Shown here piece by piece: positions 17,878 through 27,238 of a stretch of 64,000 nucleotides of DNA. The DNA is from Hymenobacter psychrotolerans DSM 18569 (GTDB taxonomy: Bacteria > Bacteroidota > Bacteroidia > Cytophagales > Hymenobacteraceae): assembly GCF_900142395.1 (NCBI RefSeq), contig NZ_FRAS01000001.1:310001-374000 (forward strand), written 5' to 3'. Under the pieces are notes generated by a model. The model did no database searches. It saw only the letters and a program-made list of their open reading frames with translations, and was not told where the DNA came from. Every line of letters begins with the position of its first letter. The first letter of the stretch is position 1. Both the position numbers and the translations under genes were made by a program.

Positions 17878-17913
17878 AAAAAGCCCTCTGCCATGTCTGG
17901 CAGGGGGCTTTTT
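17878..17913. terminator. bidirectional terminator
   Basis: Arms of 16 bases (17878-17893 and 17898-17913) pair with a single mismatch around a 4-base loop. A-run on the left and T-run on the right, so it can serve both the gene at 17547 and the convergent gene at 17942. Confidence 0.85.
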
Positions 17914-17941
17914 CGTGACACCGAACTTACATACCCGCTGC

Positions 17942-18604
17942 TTATGCGGCTGCCAGCACGTCGGCATCGTTGTTGGCCGGCGAATTGACCCGGGTGGTTA
18001 CGGCGTAGGCACGCATCAGGTCTGCGGGGTATGGCTGCAGCAACTGCTGATGCTCAGCCAAACTCACGGCGTCGTCCAGCCAGGCCAGCTCGGCCTCGCG
18101 GCCCTGCAGGATGACGGGCATGCGGTTGTGGATGGACGCCATCAGCTCGTTGGGCTCGGTGGTGACGATGGTGAACGTAGGGCGCACCTCGCCGGTCTGC
18201 CGGTCCACCCACTCCTCCCAGAGGCCCGCGAAGGCAAACGGCTCCTCGTTCTGCAGCAGAATGCGGTGGGGCACTTTGCCGGCGGCCGTTACCTGCCACT
18301 CATAGAAGCCGTCGGCGGGCACGAGGCAGCGGCGGCGCTGCAGCAGCTGCCGGAAAGACGGCTTGTCGACCAGGGTTTCGGCGCGGGCGTTGATGGGCTT
18401 GGGGGCCGCTTTCAGGTCTTTCACCCAGCCCGGCACCAGGCCCCATTGCAGCAGCTGGATCTGGCCGGGCTCAGTGTTCAGAATTACGGGAAGCTGCTGC
18501 GACGGCGCGGCGTTGTAGTTCGGCGTAGCTTCGGCCTTGAAGGTAGCCTCGAAGCGTTTTTCCAGCACGGGGCGGGGAGCAGTGGTAGTATAGCGGCCAC
18601 ACAT
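17942..18604 (-). CDS. yedK: HMCES/YedK family abasic-site protein
   Basis: Proteins of this SRAP family crosslink to abasic sites in single-stranded DNA through a catalytic Cys at position 2 and shield them. This 220-residue protein starts MCGRYT, giving the required Cys2 after Met removal. It also has PNYNAAPSQ, INARAETL (conserved Asn/Arg), GFYEWQ (conserved Glu) and IHNRMPVIL (conserved His). All active-site positions of the family are present. It is a single gene, convergent with the previous one. No LexA-like operator was identified upstream. Confidence 0.93.
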   Translation of the reverse strand: MCGRYTTTAPRPVLEKRFEATFKAEATPNYNAAPSQQLPVILNTEPGQIQLLQWGLVPGWVKDLKAAPKPINARAETLVDKPSFRQLLQRRRCLVPADGFYEWQVTAAGKVPHRILLQNEEPFAFAGLWEEWVDRQTGEVRPTFTIVTTEPNELMASIHNRMPVILQGREAELAWLDDAVSLAEHQQLLQPYPADLMRAYAVTTRVNSPANNDADVLAAA

Positions 18605-18717
18605 AAGCGAAGCGGGTTCAGAAAGCCAGAGAGCAGGAGAAATTATCGTTTTGATAACGCTGTTCTGAAAGCCCGGGTTCGGCGTCGAGTGCCGGCGCAG
18701 GCGTTTTGTGGCAGCAA

Positions 18718-18747
18718 AAAGCCCCGGCTGCTCAGGGCCGGGGCTTT
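18718..18747 (-). terminator. terminator after PHP hydrolase gene
   Basis: Perfect 11-bp arms, AAAGCCCCGGC and GCCGGGGCTTT, with an 8-base loop. On the minus strand it is followed by a run of T. It is 28 bp beyond the stop codon. Confidence 0.82.
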
Positions 18748-18775
18748 ACAGAATCAGGGAGTTGCGGCAGGCTTT

Positions 18776-20200
18776 TTACTCGGCCACTACCAGCTTGCGG
18801 TAGGTAGCGGCTCCGTCCTGGGTCAGCCGGATGGTGTAGAGGCCGGCGGCCAGCTGGCTCTGCGCCGTGCTCAGCTCGTAGGCGTGCGGGCCGGCGGCCT
18901 GCCGCTCGGCGCGGGCCAGCGTGTGCACCGGGCGGCCCAGCGCATCCAGCACTTCCAGCGTGACGGAAGCCGAGGCCGGCAAGGCATACGACAGCGTTGC
19001 GCTGCCACCACTTACCGGGTTCGGAAACACCTCCAGCCGCGCCAGCTCCTGCCCGGCCGCGCTGGACAAAGCCGACGTGCGGTTGTACCAGATCGGCGAC
19101 GTCACGATGCGGTTGCCGTCAGCCTGTACGATGATGGCATAGTAGTAATAGCTGGAGTTCAGGACGTTGGTATCGGTGAATGTGAGGGCGGCGGCACCGG
19201 CCGGGGCAGTGGCCAGCACCACAGCATTGACGCCGTTGCCGGGTACGCCGCGCATCAGTGTCAGGGACCGGACGCCTTCGTTATCGGTATCAGCAACCGA
19301 CACGCTGATGGCCGCGTTGGTGCCGCCCTGCAGGATGCTGCCCATTGGCTCGTCGTTCAGCATGAAGTTTACCTGCGCGTTCCAGTCGTCGGAGGCGTAG
19401 AAGCGGCGGGCGCGCAGGGCCTGCATCAGGCTGGCTTTGGTGAGCGAAGGCGCCAGCACCACCAGGCGGCCCGGCGTGGTGCGCCCGAACGTGGTGTTGT
19501 GGTTGTCGTGGTCGAGGCTGATGCCGACGTGGTAGCCGCGGGCCAGCAGGCGCTGGTAGGTGCTTTCGTAGGAGCTGGTGCTGGGGTTCGAATACGTGAT
19601 GTTGGTGGACGTGGCCGGGCCGGAGCGCAGCACGGTACTTACCACGGCGCTGTCGGCAGTGGGGCTGAAGGTGCCGCTGGCCAGGTTGCCGTAGTCGCCG
19701 GTCTGGGGGTGGGCCAGCATGGCAAAGGCGCCCGGCCGCCGGTTGATTTCCTTGAACAGCGCCTGGTAGTTGCTGCGGGGCACAAACACGTCGAAGTTGC
19801 CGGCTTCCCAGCCCAACAGCTGGTCTACGCCATACACCAGCACGTGGCCGCCGCCCGAAATAACGCCCCATTCCATGCCATAGAGCGCCACAAACGAGCC
19901 ATCGACGGTGGCGCTGTCGGCCTGGCGCAGGCCGCGGGCGTAGTTGGCGAGCCGCATGCCGGCCTGGCTGTGGTTGTGCTCCGAAATTCCCAGAAAGTCG
20001 AAATGCAGCGAGGCATCGGCAAAGCTGTAGTTCTGCAACGGCGTGGCATAGCCGGTGCGGGCCTCATCCTGGTTGCCATCGGAGTAGCTGGAGTGGGCGT
20101 GCAGGTTGCCGTAGTAGAAGTTGTAGGTGGCGGGAGTTTGCGCGCGGGCCAGCGCCGCCCAGCCGCACAGGGCCAGGAGCAGAGTAAAGGGTTTCAGCAT
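18776..20200 (-). CDS. secreted CehA/McbA-type PHP hydrolase with T9SS tail
   Basis: The start ATG at 20198-20200 gives MLKPFTLLL and a signal peptide ending LARAQ; the 84 codons upstream are not coding. The 474-residue protein begins its mature part with FYYGNLHAHSSYSDGNQDE, the metal-binding HxHSxxSDG signature of PHP phosphoesterases of the CehA/McbA type. Further histidines in GISEHNHSQ and AMLAHPQTG fit metal ligands. The last 80 residues are a T9SS type A sorting domain (RLEVFPNPVSGG to YRKLVVAE), so it is exported and probably anchored at the surface. The substrate is unknown. Confidence 0.88.
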   Translation of the reverse strand: MLKPFTLLLALCGWAALARAQTPATYNFYYGNLHAHSSYSDGNQDEARTGYATPLQNYSFADASLHFDFLGISEHNHSQAGMRLANYARGLRQADSATVDGSFVALYGMEWGVISGGGHVLVYGVDQLLGWEAGNFDVFVPRSNYQALFKEINRRPGAFAMLAHPQTGDYGNLASGTFSPTADSAVVSTVLRSGPATSTNITYSNPSTSSYESTYQRLLARGYHVGISLDHDNHNTTFGRTTPGRLVVLAPSLTKASLMQALRARRFYASDDWNAQVNFMLNDEPMGSILQGGTNAAISVSVADTDNEGVRSLTLMRGVPGNGVNAVVLATAPAGAAALTFTDTNVLNSSYYYYAIIVQADGNRIVTSPIWYNRTSALSSAAGQELARLEVFPNPVSGGSATLSYALPASASVTLEVLDALGRPVHTLARAERQAAGPHAYELSTAQSQLAAGLYTIRLTQDGAATYRKLVVAE

Positions 20201-20369
20201 GTTGTAAGAGGTGTGTAGTAGCAGAGCGAAGCCCAAAGATACCGCTTCCGGCCGGCACACTCCGCACCGCTCTACTTTCCCGGCGGCAAAGGCGCTTTGT
20301 GGCCCCGGGCGCAACGCTGGCCGACTTTCCGCATCCTTTCGCCTGGATGTATCTGTATCTTGCCGCCCT

Positions 20370-22172
20370 ATGAAACTCCTTTCCCGACTCGCCGCCCTGG
20401 CCGCCCTCCTGACTGTTCCGCTTGCGGCAGCCCTGGCACAGGCCCCGCTCACTTACACCATCAGCATGGACCCGGCCGCCAACAGCAACGAGTTTCAGGT
20501 GAAGCTGGAGCTGCCGGCCCTCAGCAAAGAACAAGGGGTGTACCAGTTTGCGGCCACCGCGCCGGGCACCTATCAGGTGATGGATATTGGCCGCTTCGTG
20601 CGCACGTTTGAAGCCTTCGACAAGAAGGGCAAGCCGCTGGCCGTGAAGCAGCTTTCCACCAACCAGTGGCAGCTGCTGAAACCCGAGAAGACGCGCGAAA
20701 TCCGCTATACCATTGCCGAAACCTGGGACACGCCCGTGAAGGAGCACGCCGTGTACCGCATGTGCGGCTCGTCGCTCGAAACCGACCACGCCCTGCTCAA
20801 CGGCCAGACCATTCTGGGCTATCCGCAGGGCTGGCAGGCGCGGCCGCTGCGCATCAAGCTGAACTATCCGCAGAACTGGAAAATCGGGACGGCGCTGACG
20901 GCCGATGCGCAGGGCTACTACACGGCCAACACCTACGACCACGCGGTAGATTCGCCGTTTCTGCTGGGCCGCCTCACCCAGGCCAAAACCATGCTCGGCA
21001 CCACCGAGGTAGACCTGTTCTGCTACTCGAAAACCGACCAGGTGCAGGCCGAGCCGCTGCTGAAGGAAATGCAGCAGATGCTGAACGCCGCCCAGCAGTT
21101 TCTGGTGCAGCTGCCGGTGCAGCGCTACACCTTCCTCTACCACTTCGACGACGTGAGCAACGGGGCCTGGGAGCATTCCTACAGCTCAGAATACGTGCTG
21201 CGCGAGGAGCCGCTCACGCCCGAGTCGGCGGCGGGCATCACCAGCATTGCGGCCCACGAGTTTTTCCACGTCGTGACGCCGCTCAACATCCATTCCGAAG
21301 TTATTCAGCAGTTCAATTTCGTGCAGCCCACCGGCTCCGAGCATTTGTGGCTGTATGAAGGCACGACCGAGTGGGCGGCCGGCATGATGCAGCTGCGTGG
21401 CGGACTGATGCCGCTGGAAAAGTATCTGCAGGAGATGAGCAGCAAGATTGCCTACGACCACCTCTACGCCGACACCACCTACTCGCTCAGCCGCCTCGGC
21501 CTCAACTCTTTCTCCGATGAGGGGCAGCGCCAGTACGGCAACATCTACCAGCGCGGGGCCCTCACGGCGGCCCTGCTGGATCTGCGCTTATTGGAGCTGT
21601 CGGGTGGCAAGCGCGGGCTGCGCGAAGTAATCCTGGACCTCACCAAGCGCTACGGCCCCACCAAGCCCTTCGCCGAAAAAACATTCTTCCAGGACTTTAC
21701 CCAGCTCACCTACCCCGAAATCGGCGACTTTTTTGCGCGCTACGTGCAGCAGGCCCAGCCCCTGCCCCTGACCGACTACTACGCGAAAGTGGGCGTGCAG
21801 TACTCTCCGGTTCTGCGCACCGGCCGCCAGCTGGCCAGCCTGGGCACCAGCTTCAAATCCGATGAAAATGGCATCGTGTTCGAGCAGGTAGGTCCTGAGC
21901 TGAAAGCCTGTGGCGTGGCCGACGGCGACCAGCTTGTGGCTTACCAGGGCGAGGCCGTGACCCGGGAAGGCATGCGCGCTTTCCTGGCCAAAACCAAAGC
22001 CAGCCAACCCGGCCAGGCATACACCCTCACGATTCGGCGCGCCGGGCAGGAGAAACAGGTGAAGTGCAAGCTGCTAGGCAACGAGGAGGTGAAGCGCTAC
22101 CAGCTGACGGCCCTGCCCAACCCCACCCCTGCCCAACTGGCGCTACGCCAGGCCTGGCTCAAGAATCTGTAG
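20370..22172 (+). CDS. M61 family metallopeptidase
   Basis: The start ATG 20370 gives MKLLSRLAAL and a signal peptide ending ALAQA; the frame upstream is not coding. The 600-residue protein carries the zinc motif HEFFH in ITSIAAHEFFHVVTPL, with the downstream Glu in WLYEGTTEWAAGMM as third ligand. That is the M61 glycyl-aminopeptidase pattern. A PDZ-like domain lies near the C-terminus, from about residue 495. It is periplasmic or secreted. The short sequence TATCTTGC at 20356-20363 may be a degenerate -7 promoter box. It ends 6 bp from the convergent trehalase gene. Confidence 0.9.
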   Translation: MKLLSRLAALAALLTVPLAAALAQAPLTYTISMDPAANSNEFQVKLELPALSKEQGVYQFAATAPGTYQVMDIGRFVRTFEAFDKKGKPLAVKQLSTNQWQLLKPEKTREIRYTIAETWDTPVKEHAVYRMCGSSLETDHALLNGQTILGYPQGWQARPLRIKLNYPQNWKIGTALTADAQGYYTANTYDHAVDSPFLLGRLTQAKTMLGTTEVDLFCYSKTDQVQAEPLLKEMQQMLNAAQQFLVQLPVQRYTFLYHFDDVSNGAWEHSYSSEYVLREEPLTPESAAGITSIAAHEFFHVVTPLNIHSEVIQQFNFVQPTGSEHLWLYEGTTEWAAGMMQLRGGLMPLEKYLQEMSSKIAYDHLYADTTYSLSRLGLNSFSDEGQRQYGNIYQRGALTAALLDLRLLELSGGKRGLREVILDLTKRYGPTKPFAEKTFFQDFTQLTYPEIGDFFARYVQQAQPLPLTDYYAKVGVQYSPVLRTGRQLASLGTSFKSDENGIVFEQVGPELKACGVADGDQLVAYQGEAVTREGMRAFLAKTKASQPGQAYTLTIRRAGQEKQVKCKLLGNEEVKRYQLTALPNPTPAQLALRQAWLKNL

Positions 22173-22178
22173 GCCGGC

Positions 22179-23744
22179 TTAGCGACGTGCTTTTTGGCTG
22201 TCTAGAAATTTCAGCAGCACGCCATTGGTCCAGCCGAAGCCGTCTTGCAGCGGGTACTCGCCGCCGCCGGCAGGCAGGTGCGTATCTATTACGTTGTATT
22301 TCTCCAGCAACTTACCGGTTTGCTGAAACACACGCGCGTTCAGGCGTACCCACCGGTTGCTGACGGTATCGGCGAGTGCCGGGTGGCGGGTGCGCCGGAG
22401 GCCCTGCACGGCTATATACTGGAGCGGGGCCCAGGCATTGGGGGCGTCCCATTGCTGGCCGCTGGCCGTGAGCGTGGTGAGCAGGCCACCCTCTTTCAGG
22501 AAGTCGCGCTGTAGACCGCTGACCACCTGGCGGGCCTGGCGCGGGGTAGCTACCTCAAAGGCCAGCGGAAACAGGCCGGCCAGCGTGCGAATAGCGGCGG
22601 GGCGGCGCTGCGTCAGGTCATAGTCGGTGAACCAGCCGGCAGCAGGGTTCCAGCAATACAGCTGAATGGCCTGGCGGCGCAGCCGGACTTTCTGCTCCCA
22701 TTGGCGGGCGGTGGCGCGCTGTCCCTGTACGGCGTAAGTGCGGGCTATGGTTTCTTCCAGCGTCAGCAGCAGGCAGTTCAGGTCGACGGGCACCAGCTCA
22801 GTGGTGCGAATAGAAGCCAGTGTACCTTCCTCTCCAAACCAGCGCGTACTGAAGTCCCAGCCCGAAGCGGCCGCCGCCCGAATGTTGCGGTAGAACTGCG
22901 GGGCCGGCTGCTTGCTGTGGCGGGCCGCCTCCACGTCTTCCACGTAGGATTCTTCGCGCGGCTCGGTGCTGTCGTCCCAGTAGCGGTTGAGCAGCTCACC
23001 GCCCCGCAGGCGCACCACGCGGCGCGTGGCCGTGCCGGGCGCCAGCGAGTCGGCGCCGGCCATCCAGTAGGCGTATTCGCGCAGCAGCGGGGCCTGGTAG
23101 CGGCGCAGCACCGTATCGGACTGGGCCTCGGCCAGCAGCTGCACCATCAGGGCGAAGAAGGGCGGCTGCGAGCGGGTGAGGTAGTAGGTGCGGTTGCCGT
23201 TCGGGATGAAACCGTACTGGTTGATCAGGTAAGCGAAGTTGTCGGTCATGCTGCGAACCAGCGCCGTGCGGCCCGCCTGCTGCAGCCCCAGCATCGTGAA
23301 ATAGGAATCCCAGTAGTACACCTCCCGGAACCGGCCGCCGGGCACCACGTAGGGCCGGGGCAGCGGCAGCAACGAACTGTAAAGCGTCGTTTGGGTTTCG
23401 GGCTGGCGCTGCAGCACGGTCCAGAGCGTATCGAGGTGGGGGCGCAGGCCGGCGGCTACATTACTCTGGTAGGCCACGGCCGCACCGTCGGGCACCCGGA
23501 AATGGGCGCGCACAAACTGCTCCAGCCTAAAGCCGGGCGTGTCTTTCTGCTGCTGCCACGCGGCCAGGATAGTAGCCGGGGACTGCAGCGGCACGGCGTC
23601 CACAAAGGTCTTGTTATCAGGAAATATCCGGCCGAGCTGTACCGCCTCAAACAAGCCCGGCAACAGCTGCCGGGGCGTAGGCTGCGCATACCCGCCAGTG
23701 GTCAGCAGCAGGCCGGCGCAGAGCGTAAAGAGCAGTTTTCTCAT
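22179..23744 (-). CDS. treA: periplasmic trehalase, GH37
   Basis: Trehalase splits trehalose to two glucose molecules. The 521-residue protein has a signal peptide ending GYAQ and both family signatures: PGGRFREVYYWDSY near residue 135 and QWDAPNAWAP near residue 425. Between them SGWDFSTRWF carries the catalytic acid Asp, and GGGEYPLQDGFGWTNG near the C-terminus matches the region of the catalytic base. The length is normal. Its location should be periplasm. It is transcribed away from the sensor kinase gene in the same direction, 54 bp after the kinase stop. Confidence 0.94.
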   Translation of the reverse strand: MRKLLFTLCAGLLLTTGGYAQPTPRQLLPGLFEAVQLGRIFPDNKTFVDAVPLQSPATILAAWQQQKDTPGFRLEQFVRAHFRVPDGAAVAYQSNVAAGLRPHLDTLWTVLQRQPETQTTLYSSLLPLPRPYVVPGGRFREVYYWDSYFTMLGLQQAGRTALVRSMTDNFAYLINQYGFIPNGNRTYYLTRSQPPFFALMVQLLAEAQSDTVLRRYQAPLLREYAYWMAGADSLAPGTATRRVVRLRGGELLNRYWDDSTEPREESYVEDVEAARHSKQPAPQFYRNIRAAAASGWDFSTRWFGEEGTLASIRTTELVPVDLNCLLLTLEETIARTYAVQGQRATARQWEQKVRLRRQAIQLYCWNPAAGWFTDYDLTQRRPAAIRTLAGLFPLAFEVATPRQARQVVSGLQRDFLKEGGLLTTLTASGQQWDAPNAWAPLQYIAVQGLRRTRHPALADTVSNRWVRLNARVFQQTGKLLEKYNVIDTHLPAGGGEYPLQDGFGWTNGVLLKFLDSQKARR

Positions 23745-23798
23745 CTGCTCTTTAACGGCCCGGGCCCGGAAAGGTGAAGAGCCGACGCCGGCAGCAGC

Positions 23799-24890
23799 TT
23801 ACGCCGGCTCGCCGCGGGGCAGCTCAATGGTAAACGTAGTACCCTGATTCTCTACGCTCTGGCACTGAATCCGGCCTTTGTGCAGCTCCACAATGCTTTT
23901 GATGATGGACATGCCCAAGCCGGTGGTTTTCTCGCCGCGCAGCCCCGGGCGGCGGGCAGGCGTAAACCGCTCAAACAGCACGGGCATCAGGTGCTCGGGA
24001 ATGCCGATGCCGCTGTCGGCGACGGTGATGAGGACGCGGCTGGGCTCTTCGGCTACGCTGACCTCAATCCGGCCGCCATCGGGCGTAAACTTGATGGCAT
24101 TGGACACCAGATTGTTGATTACCTGCATCACCTTGTTGTTGTCCAGCTCGACGTAAATCCGGGGGCTGGCCGGGCGGAACAGGAAGTTCTTGGCCAGATT
24201 CACCTCGGAGCGCTGGTACTCTTCCAGCACCTCGCGCAGCTCAGCAACCAGGTCCACCCGCTCAATCTTGAGGTCTACATTCGCCGACTCCATAAACTCG
24301 TTGTCCACGAAGTCCCGGATCAGCGTGACGCTGTCCTGGCAGGTATTCTTCATCACGCGCAACATGCCGTCGAGCATCTCATCCTGCAGCGGCACCACTT
24401 TCTCGCCCACAAACTCGGCCAGCTGCTGCATCATCACGAAGGGGCCGGCCAGGTCATGCGACAGGATTTCGAGCGTAGCGTTCTTCTTCTTGTTGAAGCG
24501 GTCCGCGTTTTCCCGGTATTCGCGGGCGCTGGTGGTATCCTGTATGGTGCCACTGAGGTAGGTCCGGCCGTCGGCCTCGCTTACGCGGGCCGCCGTGCAG
24601 CACAGCCACTGAATGCGGCCATCAGGATGGAGCAGCCGCAGCTCTACATCTTCCAGAAAAGAGCCGCGCAGCAAGTGCCGCAGGCAGCCGTCAGCATAGG
24701 CCTTGTCGTCGGGGTGCACCAGGGCCAGCAGGTCGGGCAGGTCATCGTTGACGGCGGCGGCCGGGCGGCTGGTTATTGTTTCGTAGGCCGGGCTCACGTA
24801 CAAAAACCGCCGGGTTTCCAGGTGATAAATGTAGTACAGCAGCTGGCTACGCTCAGCAAGCGGACGAAACAGAGCAACAAAATCTACCAT
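23799..24890 (-). CDS. PAS sensor histidine kinase, soluble
   Basis: The 363-residue protein has no membrane helix. A PAS fold of the type with a C-terminal PAC segment covers about residues 15-125. His145 in EILSHDLAGPF is the phosphorylated histidine. The catalytic domain shows the N box (NNLVSNAIKF), G1 (DSGIGIP) and G2 (GLGMSIIKS). The signal is therefore likely cytoplasmic. There is no response regulator beside it. It ends 54 bp before the trehalase gene on the same strand, so the two may be co-transcribed, but a functional link is not shown. Confidence 0.92.
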   Translation of the reverse strand: MVDFVALFRPLAERSQLLYYIYHLETRRFLYVSPAYETITSRPAAAVNDDLPDLLALVHPDDKAYADGCLRHLLRGSFLEDVELRLLHPDGRIQWLCCTAARVSEADGRTYLSGTIQDTTSAREYRENADRFNKKKNATLEILSHDLAGPFVMMQQLAEFVGEKVVPLQDEMLDGMLRVMKNTCQDSVTLIRDFVDNEFMESANVDLKIERVDLVAELREVLEEYQRSEVNLAKNFLFRPASPRIYVELDNNKVMQVINNLVSNAIKFTPDGGRIEVSVAEEPSRVLITVADSGIGIPEHLMPVLFERFTPARRPGLRGEKTTGLGMSIIKSIVELHKGRIQCQSVENQGTTFTIELPRGEPA

Positions 24891-25011
24891 AAATCAGGCG
24901 CGCAACTTGATGTTTTAATCCCAACCGGCACGGCAGGAACCGATATAGTGCAGTGGCTGCGCAGGGCTGGTGGCAGGACAGCCCACAGGTGCCGGCCCGC
25001 CACCAGCCGTA

Positions 25012-25419
25012 TCAGCGCAGATGTTCCTGTCGCCGCTGCAGCCATACACAAGCGGAGGCGACATCATCGAAGGTAGCGACCAGCGGACTGCGAACAGGTT
25101 GCAGCAGCGTTTCGGAAGACGTACGAGCCGGGAAGCTCCGCGGATACACCCACGCCATGTAACGCAGCCCGGCCACCCGCATCTGCTCCAGCAACTCAAA
25201 AGACCGCGCCGAAAGCCCGGTGGACTGGTGCGTGATGGAGCTGTTGTCGTTAAGGATTTCAGAGCAGTGCCAGGTTTGCATCACCTGCGGCATCAGCTGG
25301 CAGGCGGCCCAGGAGCTTTCCCGGGTGTGCTCGCCCCGCCACTCGGCATACAACCACTCGTTTTCGTGGTCGTAGCTCAGTACCAGTCCTTCTGTTTCGA
25401 GTATTGGCTCTAGCTGCAT
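25012..25419 (-). CDS. hypothetical protein, possibly SpoIIAA/STAS-like
   Basis: The inner ATG at 25417-25419 gives MQLEPILETEGLVLSYD, a better start than the longer Arg-rich frame. The 135-residue protein has alternating strands and helices (EWLYAEWRGEHT, RSFELLEQMRVAGLRYMAWV, LVATFDDVASACVWL) that recall SpoIIAA/STAS-like folds of Bacteroidota. I cannot confirm that by eye. It lies 121 bp upstream of the kinase gene on the same strand. A perfect TATATTTG box is in front. Confidence 0.62.
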   Translation of the reverse strand: MQLEPILETEGLVLSYDHENEWLYAEWRGEHTRESSWAACQLMPQVMQTWHCSEILNDNSSITHQSTGLSARSFELLEQMRVAGLRYMAWVYPRSFPARTSSETLLQPVRSPLVATFDDVASACVWLQRRQEHLR

Positions 25420-25449
25420 AAAGTGCCTGCGGCGCCGGCCGCCACGCTG

Positions 25450-25457
25450 CAAATATA
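25450..25457 (-). promoter_or_regulatory. candidate -7 promoter element
   Basis: Read on the minus strand this is TATATTTG, an exact match to the Bacteroidota TAnnTTTG -7 box, 31 bp before the start codon at 25419. No matching -33 TTG was seen at the right distance, so support is partial. Confidence 0.4.
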
Positions 25458-25615
25458 CGCCACCGGGCCGCCGGTGAGTCGGGCAGGCGGCTAACTTCCT
25501 GTAAGGTGCCGGCACTGTATACTCCCGAGGTAAGCAGGCGGTTTCCTTTGCGCCGAACCGCTACCTTTTCGGGCAAATTGCTCTGTTTTCCGGCCGCTCC
25601 GGCGCCCCGTTCCCT

Positions 25616-27220
25616 ATGCACGAAGACGTACTACTTGTTCTGGGTCTGCTGTTTATAATGCTGCTGCTCGTGATGCTGAGCCAGCGCCTGCGCATTTCCT
25701 ACCCTATTTTTCTGGTGCTGGGCGGCCTGGCGCTGAGCCTGGTGCCGGGCCTGCCGCGCATCGTCATCGACCACGAGCTGATTTTTCTAATTTTCCTGCC
25801 GCCGCTGCTTTACGAAGCCGCCTGGTATACCTCGTGGCACGACTTCTGGCGCTGGAAGCGGCCCATTGTGCTGCTGGCGTTTGGGCTGGTATTCTTCACA
25901 TCCACCATCGTGGCCTACGTGTCGCGGGCCATGATTCCGGGCTTCACGCTGCCGCTGGGGTTTCTGCTGGGCGGCATTATCTCGCCGCCCGATGCCGTGG
26001 CCGCTACCTCCGTGCTCAAAGGCATCAAAGTACCGCGCCGCATCACTACTATTCTGGAAGGCGAAAGCCTCATCAACGATGCCAGCAGCCTGATTGTGTT
26101 TCGGTTTGCGCTGGCGGCGGTGGTATCGGGCACGTTTGTGTGGCAGCAGGCGGTGGGCACGTTTCTGCTGGTCAGCAGCATGGGGCTGGTGGTGGGGCTG
26201 GCCGTGGCGCAGCTGTTCTACTTCATTCACCGCTACCTGCCCACCACGCCCAGCATCAACACGGCCCTGACGTTTATTGCGCCGTACTCCATGTACCTGC
26301 TGGCCGAGGAGTTTCACTTTTCCGGCGTGCTGGCCGTGGTCAGTGGCGGGCTCCTGATGTCGTACCATTCGCACCGCGTGTTCGATGCCAACACCCGCCT
26401 GCAGTCTACCAGCGTGTGGGCCAGCGTGGGCTTCGTGCTGAACGGGCTGGTATTTATTCTGATTGGGCTGGAGCTGCCGGTGGCGGTAGAAGGGCTGGGC
26501 TCCTATTCGCTGCAGCAGGCCATCATCTACAGCCTGGTCATCAGCGTAATTGTGATTGTGATTCGGCTGGCCTGGATGTATCCGGCGGCGTTTGTGCCGC
26601 GCTGGTTCAGCAGCATCCGGGCCTCGGAGCCCAGCCCCGGCTGGCAGGGCACCCTTATTCTGGGGTGGGCCGGTATGCGCGGGGTCGTGTCGCTGGCTTC
26701 GGCGCTGTCGGTGCCGCTGCTGCTGTCGGGTGGGCAGGCGTTTCCGCAGCGCAACCTGATTCTGTTCATCACCTTCGTGGTTATTCTCGTGACGCTGGTG
26801 TTCCAGGGCCTTACGCTGCCGGCCATCATCCGCTTCACCCGCGTTTCGGAAAACGACACCCGCATGCCGGCCGATGAGCAGGAAGCCGGCATCCGGCTGC
26901 GGCTGCGCGCCGCCGCGCTGGCGCACATGGGCCAGCACTACACCACCGACATGCGGGAAAACGAGCTGATCAGGTCCCTGCACCAGCGCATGCACGCCGA
27001 GGCCCAGCGCACCGGCAACCTGCTCGAAGCCCTGGACTACGACGACTCGAAGCGCCAGGCGCTGAAGCGCTACCACCAGGTGCTGCTGGATGTGCTGCGC
27101 GTGCAGCGCGAAGAGCTGCTGTTGCTCCGCCGCGAAGGCCGGTTCGAGGACGAAATGCTCCGCCACCAGGAAGCCCAGCTCGACCTCGACGAAGCCAAAA
27201 TCAGCCACATGCCGCACTAA
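25616..27220 (+). CDS. CPA1 family Na+/H+ antiporter (NhaP type)
   Basis: The 534-residue protein has about 11-12 membrane helices in residues 1-410 and a soluble helical tail of about 110 residues. Family marks are PPLLYEAAWYTSW, the ion-site loop SPPDAVAATSVLKG, and GESLINDASSLIVF. It exchanges sodium or potassium for protons across the inner membrane. The tail, rich in His/Arg/Glu, may sense pH. The start at 25616 follows a plausible upstream region with TACCTTTTCG. It is convergent with galT, 18 bp apart. Confidence 0.92.
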   Translation: MHEDVLLVLGLLFIMLLLVMLSQRLRISYPIFLVLGGLALSLVPGLPRIVIDHELIFLIFLPPLLYEAAWYTSWHDFWRWKRPIVLLAFGLVFFTSTIVAYVSRAMIPGFTLPLGFLLGGIISPPDAVAATSVLKGIKVPRRITTILEGESLINDASSLIVFRFALAAVVSGTFVWQQAVGTFLLVSSMGLVVGLAVAQLFYFIHRYLPTTPSINTALTFIAPYSMYLLAEEFHFSGVLAVVSGGLLMSYHSHRVFDANTRLQSTSVWASVGFVLNGLVFILIGLELPVAVEGLGSYSLQQAIIYSLVISVIVIVIRLAWMYPAAFVPRWFSSIRASEPSPGWQGTLILGWAGMRGVVSLASALSVPLLLSGGQAFPQRNLILFITFVVILVTLVFQGLTLPAIIRFTRVSENDTRMPADEQEAGIRLRLRAAALAHMGQHYTTDMRENELIRSLHQRMHAEAQRTGNLLEALDYDDSKRQALKRYHQVLLDVLRVQREELLLLRREGRFEDEMLRHQEAQLDLDEAKISHMPH

Positions 27221-27238
27221 GTGCAACCTGCCCCGCTC

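Noticed and set aside
17915..20218. A 767-codon open frame on the plus strand
   Set aside because: It runs antisense to two clear genes (HMCES/YedK and the PHP hydrolase) that carry full family motifs. Long antisense frames are common in G+C-rich coding DNA.
25787..27226. A 479-codon frame on the minus strand
   Set aside because: It is antisense to the CPA1 antiporter gene and has a His/Gln/Arg-rich composition unlike a real protein of this genome.
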